Positions 45,285 through 54,024 of a stretch of 64,000 nt of DNA are shown here, piece after piece (the stretch's first letter is position 1; each line of letters starts with the position of its first letter). Source of the stretch: Salinimicrobium sp. TH3 (GTDB taxonomy: Bacteria > Bacteroidota > Bacteroidia > Flavobacteriales > Flavobacteriaceae). A program made the position numbers and the translations under genes. Below the pieces are notes generated by a model, which worked only from the letters and a program-made list of their open reading frames with translations, was not told the DNA's origin and searched no databases. Location: positions 186,001-250,000 of the forward strand of contig NZ_JAPONB010000001.1 of assembly GCF_026676115.1 (NCBI RefSeq), given 5' to 3'.

Positions 45285-45310
45285 AAAAAAGCGGCCAATA
45301 AAGCCGCTTT
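45285..45310 (-). terminator. Terminator of pyrH-frr
   Basis: AAAGCGGC and GCCGCTTT form an 8-bp stem with a 7-base loop, followed on the minus strand by a T-run, 27 bases after the frr stop. Confidence 0.85.
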
Positions 45311-45336
45311 AGAAAAAGTAAAATTTTTTTGCCATT

Positions 45337-45891
45337 TTAGACTGTCATGATCTCTTTTTCCTTAACGGCCAAAATCTTATCTATCTTGTCAATATAAGTG
45401 TCTGTAAGTTCCTGAATTTCGGCTTCAGAAGACTTTTGAAGATCCTCAGAGATGTCCAGTTTTTTTATTTCCTGATTAGCATTCTTGCGATCGTTCCTAA
45501 CCCCGATCTTGGCATCTTCGGCTTCGGCTTTGGCCTGCTTTGCAAGTTCACGGCGACGCTCCTCGGTCAAAGGTGGGACATTAATGATCACGCTGTCCCC
45601 GTTGTTCATTGGATTAAATCCCAAATTGGCCTGCATGATCCCTTTCTCAATAGCCTGGATCATATTTTTTTCAAAAGGTTGAATGGTGAGCGTACGGGCA
45701 TCTGGAGTATTCACGTTGGCTACCTGATTTAGAGGTGTCTGGCTTCCATAGTAATCTACTCTTACGCTGCCAAGCATAGCCGGAGTCGCTTTTCCTGCTC
45801 TAATGTTTAATAACTGTTTCTCCAGGTGAAGAATGGCTTTATCCATTGCTTCCTTTGCACTATCAATAACAAAATCTAACTCGTCGTTCAT
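45337..45891 (-). CDS. frr: Ribosome recycling factor
   Basis: 184 residues, the standard size. Recognisable stretches are the N-terminal helix with LLNIRAGKATPAML near 26-39, the hinge and small domain with YGSQTPLNQVANV near 48-60, and PPLTEERRRELAKQAK near 105-120. With EF-G it splits the post-termination ribosome. It lies 42 bases downstream of pyrH, the usual pairing. Confidence 0.97.
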   Translation of the reverse strand: MNDELDFVIDSAKEAMDKAILHLEKQLLNIRAGKATPAMLGSVRVDYYGSQTPLNQVANVNTPDARTLTIQPFEKNMIQAIEKGIMQANLGFNPMNNGDSVIINVPPLTEERRRELAKQAKAEAEDAKIGVRNDRKNANQEIKKLDISEDLQKSSEAEIQELTDTYIDKIDKILAVKEKEIMTV

Positions 45892-45933
45892 TTCTAAAGG
45901 TTAATTTTAAAAACTATTTCAAATCTGGTATGC

Positions 45934-46641
<708 letters not shown>

Positions 46642-46663
46642 TTACGTGATTTGATGGGTTGTG

Positions 46664-46671
46664 CAAAACTA
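46664..46671 (-). promoter_or_regulatory. -7 box of pyrH-frr
   Basis: Minus strand TAGTTTTG is an exact TAnnTTTG match 23 bases before the start codon. No TTG occurs 19-23 bases upstream. Confidence 0.45.
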
Positions 46672-46787
46672 AGGAAATTATTAATGTTATGGAGGAGACA
46701 AAAAAGAATATTGAAGTAGCCCTGTGATGAGGGCTAAATTTTATACTTTTATTAACGGGATAAAAGTTTCCCTTTCAAAAATAAGCA

Positions 46788-47156
46788 ATGAAGAAAATTA
46801 TAATTCTTAAAGCATTTTTGGTGCTGGTCCTTTTTTGTTCGATCTCCTGTGATAAGGATGATTCTATAGAAAAAACCCTTCCGGGGGAATGGATCGAAGT
46901 GGAACCTGTAAGTGATCGCACTACACTTATTTTTTCATCACAGAACAGGCTAACAAGAATAGATGGAGAAGGCAATGAGGAAAATTACATTTTCGAAATT
47001 AAAGATGATGCCATTTTGTTAAGTCTGGCGAGTGGGCAGGAGGGAAGCAGTGAGCTGTTTTTCCAGAAGCTGGATCCGGGTAGATTTAGAATAGGAAATT
47101 TATATCCCTCTTTTCCCGAAGGCGAAGAGGTTATTATGACCTTTGAGAGACTATAG
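46788..47156 (+). CDS. Small lipoprotein, possibly lipocalin-like
   Basis: 122 residues with a lipoprotein signal (MKKIIILKAFLVLVLFCSISC), Cys21 being the lipid site. The mature part begins DKDDSIEKTLPGEWIEVE, the L-x-G-x-W pattern of lipocalin-like Bacteroidota lipoproteins, and continues as short beta-strands. The function is unknown. It is inserted between tsf and pyrH on the opposite strand and shares a bidirectional terminator with tsf. Confidence 0.78.
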   Translation: MKKIIILKAFLVLVLFCSISCDKDDSIEKTLPGEWIEVEPVSDRTTLIFSSQNRLTRIDGEGNEENYIFEIKDDAILLSLASGQEGSSELFFQKLDPGRFRIGNLYPSFPEGEEVIMTFERL

Positions 47157-47204
47157 AAGCTTTCAAATCTCGCGGTTTGGAACTCAAATAAGGTTCTGGA
47201 AATA

Positions 47205-47236
47205 AAAAACCCGCTTCTGGAAGGAAGCGGGTTTTT
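47205..47236. terminator. Bidirectional terminator between the lipoprotein gene and tsf
   Basis: AAAACCCGCTTC and GAAGCGGGTTTT form a strong stem with a short loop, with an A-run before and a T-run after, serving the two convergent genes. Confidence 0.9.
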
Positions 47237-47254
47237 ATATGATTGAGCAAGTGC

Positions 47255-48079
47255 TTATCCAAGTGCAACTCTTTCGAAACCTACAACCTTAAGGTTGGCA
47301 TCTTCAGACTTTACATATTCACCAACAGACATTTTGCTGTCTTTGATGAAATCCTGGTTAACAAGAGTATTGTCTTTAAAGAAACGTTTGATCTTTCCTT
47401 TTGCAATATTGTCAAGCATTTCTTCTGGCTTACCTTCCTGTCTTAATTGATCTTTAGCGATCTCGATCTCTTTTTCAATTACAGACTGGTCAACACCTTC
47501 TTCGTTAAGAGCAACAGGGTTCATTGCAGCTGCCTGCATAGAAACGTTTTTCGCAACTTCTTCGGCATTATCTGTCTTTGCAGAAAGTCCTGTAAGAACA
47601 GCGATCTTGTTACCGGCGTGGATGTAAGATCCTACGAAAGGAGCTTCTAGAGTCCTAAAGTCACCAATTTCGATCTTTTCACCAATAACCCCGGTTTGCT
47701 CAGTAAGTTTTTCCTGAACAGTAATTCCTTTATATTGCTTTCCAAGAAGTTCTTCTTTAGAAGAAGTTTCAAGGGCAAGATCTGCAAGATCCTGTGCGAA
47801 CTGAACGAAAGAATCATTTTTTGCAACGAAGTCTGTTTCACAGTTAAGAGAAACGATCACACCTCTTGTGTTATCAGAATTTACTGTTGCAATCACAGCT
47901 CCTTCAGAAGATTCTCTGTCGGCACGGTTAGCAGCAACTTTTTGTCCTTTTTTACGAAGCACTTCAATAGCTTTATCGTAATCTCCTTCGGCTTCTACCA
48001 ATGCTTTTTTGCAGTCCATCATTCCGGCACCGGTAGCTTGTCTTAGTTTATTTACTTCTGCGGCGGTTATCTTAGCCAT
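47255..48079 (-). CDS. tsf: Elongation factor Ts
   Basis: 274 residues. The N-terminal UBA-like domain is clear (AAEVNKLRQATGAGMMDCKKAL at about 6-27 with the TGAGMMDCKKAL signature), followed by the core with VSLNCETDFVAKND near 74-87 that contacts EF-Tu. It exchanges GDP for GTP on EF-Tu. It follows rpsB by 91 bases; that gap holds interlocking inverted repeats, listed separately. Confidence 0.97.
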   Translation of the reverse strand: MAKITAAEVNKLRQATGAGMMDCKKALVEAEGDYDKAIEVLRKKGQKVAANRADRESSEGAVIATVNSDNTRGVIVSLNCETDFVAKNDSFVQFAQDLADLALETSSKEELLGKQYKGITVQEKLTEQTGVIGEKIEIGDFRTLEAPFVGSYIHAGNKIAVLTGLSAKTDNAEEVAKNVSMQAAAMNPVALNEEGVDQSVIEKEIEIAKDQLRQEGKPEEMLDNIAKGKIKRFFKDNTLVNQDFIKDSKMSVGEYVKSEDANLKVVGFERVALG

Positions 48080-48108
48080 AGTGTATAATGTTTTATATTA
48101 AAAGAATA

Positions 48109-48170
48109 AGTCGTTCAGTTAATTTCATAAGAAAGAAACCGAACGACTCATAGATTAACTTATGAAATTT
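48109..48170 (-). promoter_or_regulatory. Interlocking inverted repeats between rpsB and tsf
   Basis: On the RNA sense (minus) strand the order is AATTTCATAAG, AGTCGTTC, CTTATGAAATT, GAACGACT. The first pairs with the third (11 bp; + strand 48159-48169 with 48121-48131) and the second with the fourth (8 bp; 48141-48148 with 48109-48116). The arms alternate, so either two mutually exclusive hairpins or an H-type pseudoknot is possible. The first arm starts right after the rpsB stop. It may act as an attenuator between the two genes. Confidence 0.6.
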
Positions 48171-49070
48171 CTATTCTTCCTCACCGTTAGTAGAACGAGC
48201 ATCGGCTAAAGTCTCTTTCTTAGACTCTAGTTTCACGTCTTCCTGAGCTTCCTTCATGTCTTTTTTATCCTGTGGATCTGTAGACGGAACTTCAGTTTCT
48301 AATTTCGGCTTTCTTGGCTTAGGAGTTCTTTTTGGTTTGTCTTCTGTTTGATCTTCTTCTTTAGAATCTTTTCCAGAAGATTTTCTTTCAGAAAGACCTT
48401 CTACGATAGAATCGGCCATGTAAGAAACAACTTTACTAATTGATTTTGAAGCATCATCATTTGCAGGGATAACATAATCCACATCTCTTGGATCTGAATT
48501 GGTGTCGACCATAGCAAAAATTGGAATGTTTAATTTTTGAGCTTCTTTAATCGCGATGTGTTCACGAGTGATATCTACTACGAATAAAGCGGCCGGAAGG
48601 CGGCTCATTTCGGAAATAGAACCTAAGTTTTTCTCTAACTTAGCTCTTAAACGATCTACTTGTAAACGTTCTTTCTTAGAAAGTGTGTTGAAAGTACCGT
48701 CTTTCTTCATTCTATCGATAGAAGCCATTTTCTTAACAGCTTTACGAATAGTAACGAAGTTAGTCAACATACCACCAGGCCATCTTTCTGTGATGTAAGG
48801 CATGTTAGCTTTTTCGGCTTGTTCAGCAACAATTTCTTTTGCTTGTTTCTTGGTAGCTACGAAGAGTATTTTTCTACCACTGGCTGCAATTTTGCTAAGC
48901 GCGTCTCCGGCTTCCTGCATTTTAGCAGCACTCTTATAAAGGTTGATGATGTGAATCCCGTTGCGCTCCATGTATATGTAAGGCGCCATGTTTGGATTCC
49001 ATCTTCTTGTGAGGTGACCAAAGTGTACACCTGCATCAAGTAATTCTTTTACTTCTACTTTGTTTGCCAT
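48171..49070 (-). CDS. rpsB: 30S ribosomal protein S2
   Basis: 299 residues. The conserved core runs to about residue 228: ELLDAGVHFGHLTRRWNP near 9-26, the coiled-coil region, and the VDTNSDPRDVDYVIPANDDA segment near 188-207. The remaining 70 residues are a charged, low-complexity tail rich in Lys, Glu, Asp and Pro (for example KPKRTPKPRKPK). The tail has no counterpart in E. coli S2 (241 residues). S2 completes the 30S subunit near the mRNA exit channel and binds S1. Confidence 0.96.
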   Translation of the reverse strand: MANKVEVKELLDAGVHFGHLTRRWNPNMAPYIYMERNGIHIINLYKSAAKMQEAGDALSKIAASGRKILFVATKKQAKEIVAEQAEKANMPYITERWPGGMLTNFVTIRKAVKKMASIDRMKKDGTFNTLSKKERLQVDRLRAKLEKNLGSISEMSRLPAALFVVDITREHIAIKEAQKLNIPIFAMVDTNSDPRDVDYVIPANDDASKSISKVVSYMADSIVEGLSERKSSGKDSKEEDQTEDKPKRTPKPRKPKLETEVPSTDPQDKKDMKEAQEDVKLESKKETLADARSTNGEEE

Positions 49071-49252
49071 TTTTGTAATAGTTTACGTTCTGTTGAGATA
49101 GCAACAATCAAGTGGCGATTTTAAAATCTGGCCTTGACCGTTTAGATGCTAAACTAACCACCGGCACTTCGACATGCTTAGTGTAAATTCCGGAGTAACA
49201 ACAAAAATCTAATGATTTTAATGAACTTTTGGTGCTGTGAACACCAATAATA

Positions 49253-49639
49253 TTAACGTTTAGAGAACTGGAATTTCTTACGAGCTTTCTTCTGACCGAA
49301 TTTCTTACGTTCAACCATTCTTGGATCTCTTGTAAGTAAACCTTCTGGTTTAAGAGTAGCTCTGTTCTCAGCGTCCAATTCTACCATAGCTCTGGAAAGG
49401 GCAAGGCGAATAGCTTCTGCCTGTCCGGTAATTCCACCACCGTAAACATTTACTTTGATGTCAAAGCTTTCGTTGTTCCCGGTTAGATTCAGCGGCTGTC
49501 TTACTTTATACTGTAAGGTGCTGGTAGAGAAGTAATCCTTAACGTCTTTTTTGTTTACAGTGATGTTACCGCTTCCTGTAGAAACGTACACACGTGCAAC
49601 TGCCGTTTTTCTACGGCCAATTTTGTGAATAACTTCCAT
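49253..49639 (-). CDS. rpsI: 30S ribosomal protein S9
   Basis: 128 residues, the standard size. It starts MEVIHKIGRRKTAVARVYVS and ends in the positively charged tail KKFGQKKARKKFQFSKR that reaches the P-site tRNA. The start shares one base with the rplM stop (TAATG), giving translational coupling. A 182-base spacer, without a clear terminator, separates it from rpsB. Confidence 0.97.
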   Translation of the reverse strand: MEVIHKIGRRKTAVARVYVSTGSGNITVNKKDVKDYFSTSTLQYKVRQPLNLTGNNESFDIKVNVYGGGITGQAEAIRLALSRAMVELDAENRATLKPEGLLTRDPRMVERKKFGQKKARKKFQFSKR

Positions 49640-50094
49640 TACTTAAGATCGTTTAAGTTAATAGTTTTTGGTTTTTGCGCCTGTAGGTCATGTTCTGATC
49701 CTGCAAAAACTCTTAGGTTACGGAAAAGATCTGCTCCAAGTTTGTTCTTTGGTAACATTCCTTTTACTGCATTTTCCACAAGTCTCTCTGGACCTTTAGT
49801 GAATAATTCCGTTGCAGTTAAACTTCTTTGACCCCCAGGATAGCCGGTGTGGCGAATGTACTCTTTAGAGTCCCATTTCTTTCCTGTTAAGTTGATCTTC
49901 TCGGCATTGATAACAATTACGTTATCACCACAATCAACGTGTGGGGTGAAATTAGCTTTTAACTTTCCTCTTAGTAGCTTTGCTACTACAGAAGAAAGGC
50001 GGCCAAGGGCCTGTCCTTCGGCATCAACAACAACCCACTCCTTATTTACAGTGGCTTTGTTGGCAGAAACCGTTTTGTAGCTTAATGTGTCCAC
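49639..50094 (-). CDS. rplM: 50S ribosomal protein L13
   Basis: 151 residues. Family signatures include WVVVDAEGQALGRLSS near 21-36, NVIVINAEKINLTGKKW near 63-79 and VKGMLPKNKLG near 112-122. It is an early 50S assembly protein. It is the first gene of the rplM-rpsI-rpsB-tsf run and is preceded by the best-formed promoter in the window. A small hairpin in the leader may be an autoregulatory site. Confidence 0.97.
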   Translation of the reverse strand: MDTLSYKTVSANKATVNKEWVVVDAEGQALGRLSSVVAKLLRGKLKANFTPHVDCGDNVIVINAEKINLTGKKWDSKEYIRHTGYPGGQRSLTATELFTKGPERLVENAVKGMLPKNKLGADLFRNLRVFAGSEHDLQAQKPKTINLNDLK

Positions 50095-50130
50095 ACTAAT
50101 TAAATTTACTTAATAATTAAACATTCCATT

Positions 50131-50147
50131 CCCTGCATAAAACAGGG
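50131..50147 (-). promoter_or_regulatory. Leader hairpin upstream of rplM
   Basis: CCCTG and CAGGG are separated by seven bases in the transcribed leader, just after the predicted transcription start. Ribosomal protein leaders often carry protein-binding hairpins; here only a 5-bp stem is visible. Confidence 0.3.
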
Positions 50148-50150
50148 GTG

Positions 50151-50180
50151 CAAATGTACAATTATAAATTTATATTACAA
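50151..50180 (-). promoter_or_regulatory. Promoter of the rplM-rpsI(-rpsB-tsf) operon
   Basis: Minus strand: TTG (50180-50178), exactly 19 bases, TACATTTG (50158-50151). Both elements and spacing are canonical. The leader is about 50 bases and contains CCCTG/CAGGG (50131-50147). Confidence 0.82.
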
Positions 50181-50412
50181 ACGCCAGATTACTAATTTAA
50201 TGGAGTAGAAGTTTCTGGTTTTCAGACCTGTTGTAAATGTCACCAGAATTTAGTTTTTCCAGCTTTGGAAATCTCTTCTTTTAAAGAAATTTAAGCCATT
50301 AATTTAGGTCCTTCACAATATCTAATAAGTTCTGATTGATCGATGAAATACACTTAATGTCGATTAAAGGGAAATAAGTGTTAAAGAATTATTAAATAAG
50401 ATTTCTCTCTCT

Positions 50413-50420
50413 TACATTTG
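50413..50420 (+). promoter_or_regulatory. -7 box of the 50431 lipoprotein gene
   Basis: TACATTTG is an exact match. Transcription would begin near 50426, giving a 5-base leader to ATG 50431 or a 20-base leader to the in-frame ATG 50446. Confidence 0.5.
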
Positions 50421-50430
50421 TACCCTCGAA

Positions 50431-51048
50431 ATGAAGAACTTGACTATGAAAAGATTATTACTTAATGCAGTGGCGGGGATTATGCTGGCGCCACTTTTTA
50501 CTGCCTGCTCAAAGGATAATGTGAACAGTGATGTTCAGGAATTAAATCTTACAGGAACCACTTCTATTCAGGAAGTCAATATTTTGGCAGCAGACCTCGT
50601 AGGAACATGGAACATGTACTCCATGACTTCAATGGAAAACACTGTAGATTTTGACCAGGATGGTAACAGGACTAATGACCTCCTGTTAGAAACCAATTGT
50701 TTCGATCCCATGTATTTTATATTTAAAGAGAATGGTGGGGTTGATACGCACCAGGCCAGATTATTTTTTAGCGAGGCTACCGGAATGTTCTCCTGTCAAA
50801 CAACCGGCGATTATTCTGCAACCTATGAAATTGTAGATGGAAATGAACTCACCATTACATTTTCAATAGATGGACAGCAATACGTCGAGACCAGAACAAT
50901 AAGCCTTTTTACCAAAGACAATTCCGAATTTCTAAAAGTAACCCTTACAAAAACTGAAACAAATGCTGCAGTTTATGTAGCGCCAGATCCCGGCAATACT
51001 GTGGCTTCAGAGATTCAAAAAATTGAAATGGTATATTTAAAACAATAA
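50431..51048 (+). CDS. Lipoprotein, lipocalin-like family
   Basis: 205 residues. A lipoprotein signal (MKRLLLNAVAGIMLAPLFTAC) ends at Cys26 if the first ATG is used; the second ATG at 50446 (MKRLLL) gives a more typical signal and leader. The mature part has LVGTWNMYSMTSMENT near 56-71, the G-x-W start of lipocalin-like domains in Bacteroidota, then an acidic Asp-rich turn (DFDQDGNRTND) that could bind calcium. The function is unknown. It stands alone and ends in a strong terminator. Confidence 0.82.
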   Translation: MKNLTMKRLLLNAVAGIMLAPLFTACSKDNVNSDVQELNLTGTTSIQEVNILAADLVGTWNMYSMTSMENTVDFDQDGNRTNDLLLETNCFDPMYFIFKENGGVDTHQARLFFSEATGMFSCQTTGDYSATYEIVDGNELTITFSIDGQQYVETRTISLFTKDNSEFLKVTLTKTETNAAVYVAPDPGNTVASEIQKIEMVYLKQ

Positions 51049-51074
51049 CAACCTTTTTTGCCCCCTGAATGATC

Positions 51075-51108
51075 AAAACCTTCGGAACCTGTTTCCGAAG
51101 GTTTTTTT
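51075..51108 (+). terminator. Terminator of the lipoprotein gene
   Basis: AAAACCTTCGGAA pairs with TTCCGAAGGTTTT, closely perfect, followed by a T-run to 51108. Confidence 0.92.
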
Positions 51109-51164
51109 ATGCTCATCTTTCCTGTTTTCTTTTAAACAGGTTCGGGACCAACGAAAGATTTTAG

Positions 51165-51196
51165 ATCTCAAATCTCAAATCTCACATCTCACATCT
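51165..51196. repeat. Tandem heptamer repeat downstream of polA
   Basis: Four and a half copies of ATCTCAA/ATCTCAC are joined head to tail, ending three bases before the polA stop codon. Related heptamers on the opposite strand (GTGAGAT, GAGATGTG) occur just upstream of the polA start near 54070-54093. Confidence 0.75.
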
Positions 51197-51198
51197 AA

Positions 51199-54024
51199 TT
51201 AATGTGCCTCGAGCCAGTTCTCTCCTGTGCCTAGTTCCACTTCCAGCGGGACATCCATAATAAATGCATTTTCCATCTCGTGCTTCACCATCTTTTGTAT
51301 TTCTTCCAGTTCGGGACGGTAAACATCAAAAACAAGTTCATCATGCACCTGTAGCAGCATTTTTGTTTTGTAATTTCCTTCCTGTAATCTTTTGTGGATA
51401 TTGATCATTGCCAGTTTAATGATATCGGCAGCACTTCCCTGAATTGGGGCGTTAACGGCATTTCTTTCAGCGGCACTGCGAACCATTTGGTTTCGGGAAT
51501 TGATATCTCTCAAATATCTTCTTCTGCCAAGCACTGTCTGGACATATCCATGCTGCCGGGCAAATTCTACTTGTTCACTAATGAAATTCCGGAGCTTTGG
51601 ATAGGTCTTATAATAGGTGTCGATCAATTCTTTTGCCTCTCCTCTTGAAAGATTTGTCTGGTTGCTCAACCCAAAGGCCGAAACCCCGTAAACTATTCCA
51701 AAATTCACTGTTTTTGCATTGCTGCGCTGCTCCCGGGTCACTTCTTCCAAAGGCACATTGAATACTTTTGCAGCGGTTGATGCGTGAATATCCTGATTGT
51801 CCTGAAAAGCTGAGATCATATTATCCTCCTGACTTAAGGCAGCAATGATGCGAAGTTCGATCTGGGAATAATCGGCCGCGAGCAGGATGTGATCTTCATC
51901 ACGCGGAATAAAGGCCTTTCGTACCTGCCTTCCTCTTTCGGTCCTTATAGGAATATTTTGCAGGTTTGGGTTGTTGGAGCTCAACCTTCCGGTTGCTGCA
52001 ACAGTCTGCATATAATCTGTATGTACTCTGCCTGTGGTTTCGTCCACCTGCAGGGGCAAAGCGTCTATGTAGGTATTTTTTAATTTGACCAGTCCCCGGT
52101 AATCAAGTACCTGTTGCACGATCTTGTGCTGGGGTGCCAATGCCGAAAGAATTTCTTCCCCGGTAGAATACTGTCCCGATTTTGTTTTTTTAGGCTTATC
52201 AACAAGTTTCAGTTTTTCGAATAATATTACCCCAAGCTGTTTTGGTGAGCCTATGTTGAACTCTTCCCCTGCGGTGTCAAAAATGCCTTTTTCAAGCAGG
52301 GTTATATCTTTATCCAGTTCCTCCGAAAGGCTGGAAAGAAAATCTTTATCAAGTTTTATTCCTTCCAGTTCCATATCGGCCAGGACACGTACCAGTGGGA
52401 TCTCGATCTCATTGAAAAGTTTTTCGGTTTTGGCTTCTTTAAGTTCTGGAGTGAAATGTTGCCTTAGCTGGAGGATCACGTCGGAATCCTCAACGCTGAA
52501 TTCTGTTTGTTGCTCGAGTGGAATGTCGCGCATGGACTTCTGGTTTTTCCCTTTCCCCAATAATTCCTCCACAAAAACAGGAGAATAATTTAAATATGTT
52601 TCTGAAAGCACATTAAGGCTGTGGCGCATATCGGGGTTAATGAGGTAATGGGCGATCATGGTGTCAAACAGTTCCCCTTTAAACCTGATATTGTATTTTG
52701 CCAGTACCTTGATATCATGTTTCAGGTTTTGGCCCACTTTTTCGATATTTTCAGCTTCAAAAAAGGGTCTGAGTTTTTCCATCACTTCCTGGGCCGCAGA
52801 CCGATCTTCGGGAACAGGGATATAAAACCCTTTTCCGGCTTCCCAAGAAAATGCCACTCCAATAATTTCTGCGGAAAGCGGATTCAATCCTGTTGTTGTA
52901 AATTCAAAACAAACACAGGATTGCTTCATCAAATTCTGAAGGAAGAGTTGCATGGCCATGCCTGTAGCGACACTTTGATAAACATGCGGAACATCTTTAA
53001 TGGTCTTCCTGCCCGAAAAATTCTCAATACTTTCTGTCGCTCCGGTCCCAAAAAGGGAAAATTGGCCTGCTCCTGCCTGCCTTTCCTGGGCTTTTGCGGT
53101 TGCCGTACTGGTAACTTGCGTAGGTCGTGCAGTTTCCCCACCCGAAAACAGCTTTAGGAATTGTTCTTTTAGGCGACGAAATTCCAGTTCTTCAAAAATC
53201 TCCTGTACCTTTTCTGCATCGGGCATGGAGAGTTCGTAATCTTCAGCATGAAATTTCACATCACAGTCGGTCATGATGGCGGCCAGTTTCCGGGAAATCC
53301 TGCCCTGCTCAGCATGAGCTTCCACTTTTTCACGCATCTTGCCTTTAAGCTTATCGGTATTCGCAAGTAAGTTTTCCATGCTGCCAAACTCTTTCAGGAA
53401 TTTCTTCGCGGTCTTTTCACCTACCCCGGGCAAACCGGGAATATTATCCACAGCATCTCCCATCATTCCGAGGAAATCGATCACTTGCTCCGGGCGTTCT
53501 ACAGCAAATTTCTTCTGCACTTCGGGAATTCCCCATATTTCAATGCCGTTACCCATACGGGCTGGACGGTACATAAAAATATTTTCGGAAACCAATTGAG
53601 CAAAATCTTTATCGGGTGTTACCATGAACACCTTATAGTTTTCTTTTTCGGCTTGTTTTGCCAGGGTTCCTATAATATCATCGGCCTCACAACCGGGCAA
53701 CACTACCACGGGAATATGCATTGCAGTCAAAATATCCTGGATATAAGGAATAGCTTTAAGAATAGGTTCGGGGGTGGCATCCCGGTGGGCCTTATAAGCT
53801 TCAAACATTTCTGTACGTGCGGCGCTTCCCTCCTTGTCAAAACACACTGCCAAATGATCTGGCTGTTCCCGTCTTATGACGTCGAACAGGGAATTCATAA
53901 AACCCATAATGGCCGAAGTATCCTGGCCTTTTGAATTTACAATGGGGTTATTGATAAAGGCGTAATATCCTCTAAAAATTAAAGCATAAGCGTCAAGAAG
54001 GAATAAGCGTTTTTGGTCGGCCAT
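51199..54024 (-). CDS. polA: DNA polymerase I
   Basis: 941 residues with three domains. The 5' nuclease domain (1-290) has its metal ligands (GCEADDIIGT near 111-120, TPDKDFAQLV near 136, GDAVDNIPGLPGVG near 189-202). The polymerase domain is complete: motif A DYSQIELRI, motif B RSNAKTVNFGIVYG and motif C QVHDELVFD. The 3'-5' exonuclease domain (about 350-520) is odd: exo I reads FEFTT at 373-377 instead of FDTET, so the Asp and Glu ligands are Glu and Thr. Exo II (D437) and the exo III Asp (D513) remain, and the exo III Tyr is Phe. Repair and Okazaki-fragment maturation are expected; proofreading is doubtful. Confidence 0.96.
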   Translation of the reverse strand: MADQKRLFLLDAYALIFRGYYAFINNPIVNSKGQDTSAIMGFMNSLFDVIRREQPDHLAVCFDKEGSAARTEMFEAYKAHRDATPEPILKAIPYIQDILTAMHIPVVVLPGCEADDIIGTLAKQAEKENYKVFMVTPDKDFAQLVSENIFMYRPARMGNGIEIWGIPEVQKKFAVERPEQVIDFLGMMGDAVDNIPGLPGVGEKTAKKFLKEFGSMENLLANTDKLKGKMREKVEAHAEQGRISRKLAAIMTDCDVKFHAEDYELSMPDAEKVQEIFEELEFRRLKEQFLKLFSGGETARPTQVTSTATAKAQERQAGAGQFSLFGTGATESIENFSGRKTIKDVPHVYQSVATGMAMQLFLQNLMKQSCVCFEFTTTGLNPLSAEIIGVAFSWEAGKGFYIPVPEDRSAAQEVMEKLRPFFEAENIEKVGQNLKHDIKVLAKYNIRFKGELFDTMIAHYLINPDMRHSLNVLSETYLNYSPVFVEELLGKGKNQKSMRDIPLEQQTEFSVEDSDVILQLRQHFTPELKEAKTEKLFNEIEIPLVRVLADMELEGIKLDKDFLSSLSEELDKDITLLEKGIFDTAGEEFNIGSPKQLGVILFEKLKLVDKPKKTKSGQYSTGEEILSALAPQHKIVQQVLDYRGLVKLKNTYIDALPLQVDETTGRVHTDYMQTVAATGRLSSNNPNLQNIPIRTERGRQVRKAFIPRDEDHILLAADYSQIELRIIAALSQEDNMISAFQDNQDIHASTAAKVFNVPLEEVTREQRSNAKTVNFGIVYGVSAFGLSNQTNLSRGEAKELIDTYYKTYPKLRNFISEQVEFARQHGYVQTVLGRRRYLRDINSRNQMVRSAAERNAVNAPIQGSAADIIKLAMINIHKRLQEGNYKTKMLLQVHDELVFDVYRPELEEIQKMVKHEMENAFIMDVPLEVELGTGENWLEAH

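Larger units (their letters stand above)
50095..50430. other. Intergenic region between rplM and a divergent lipoprotein gene
   Basis: 336 bases. The left end holds the rplM promoter and leader, the right end the -7 box of the lipoprotein gene. In between there is a TTCTGGT/ACCAGAA inverted repeat (50213-50219 with 50242-50248) and an AT-rich stretch with no open frame worth listing. Confidence 0.6.

Noticed and set aside
49108-49314. 68-codon leftward frame between rpsB and rpsI
   Set aside because: It starts inside rpsI in another frame and has no family features.
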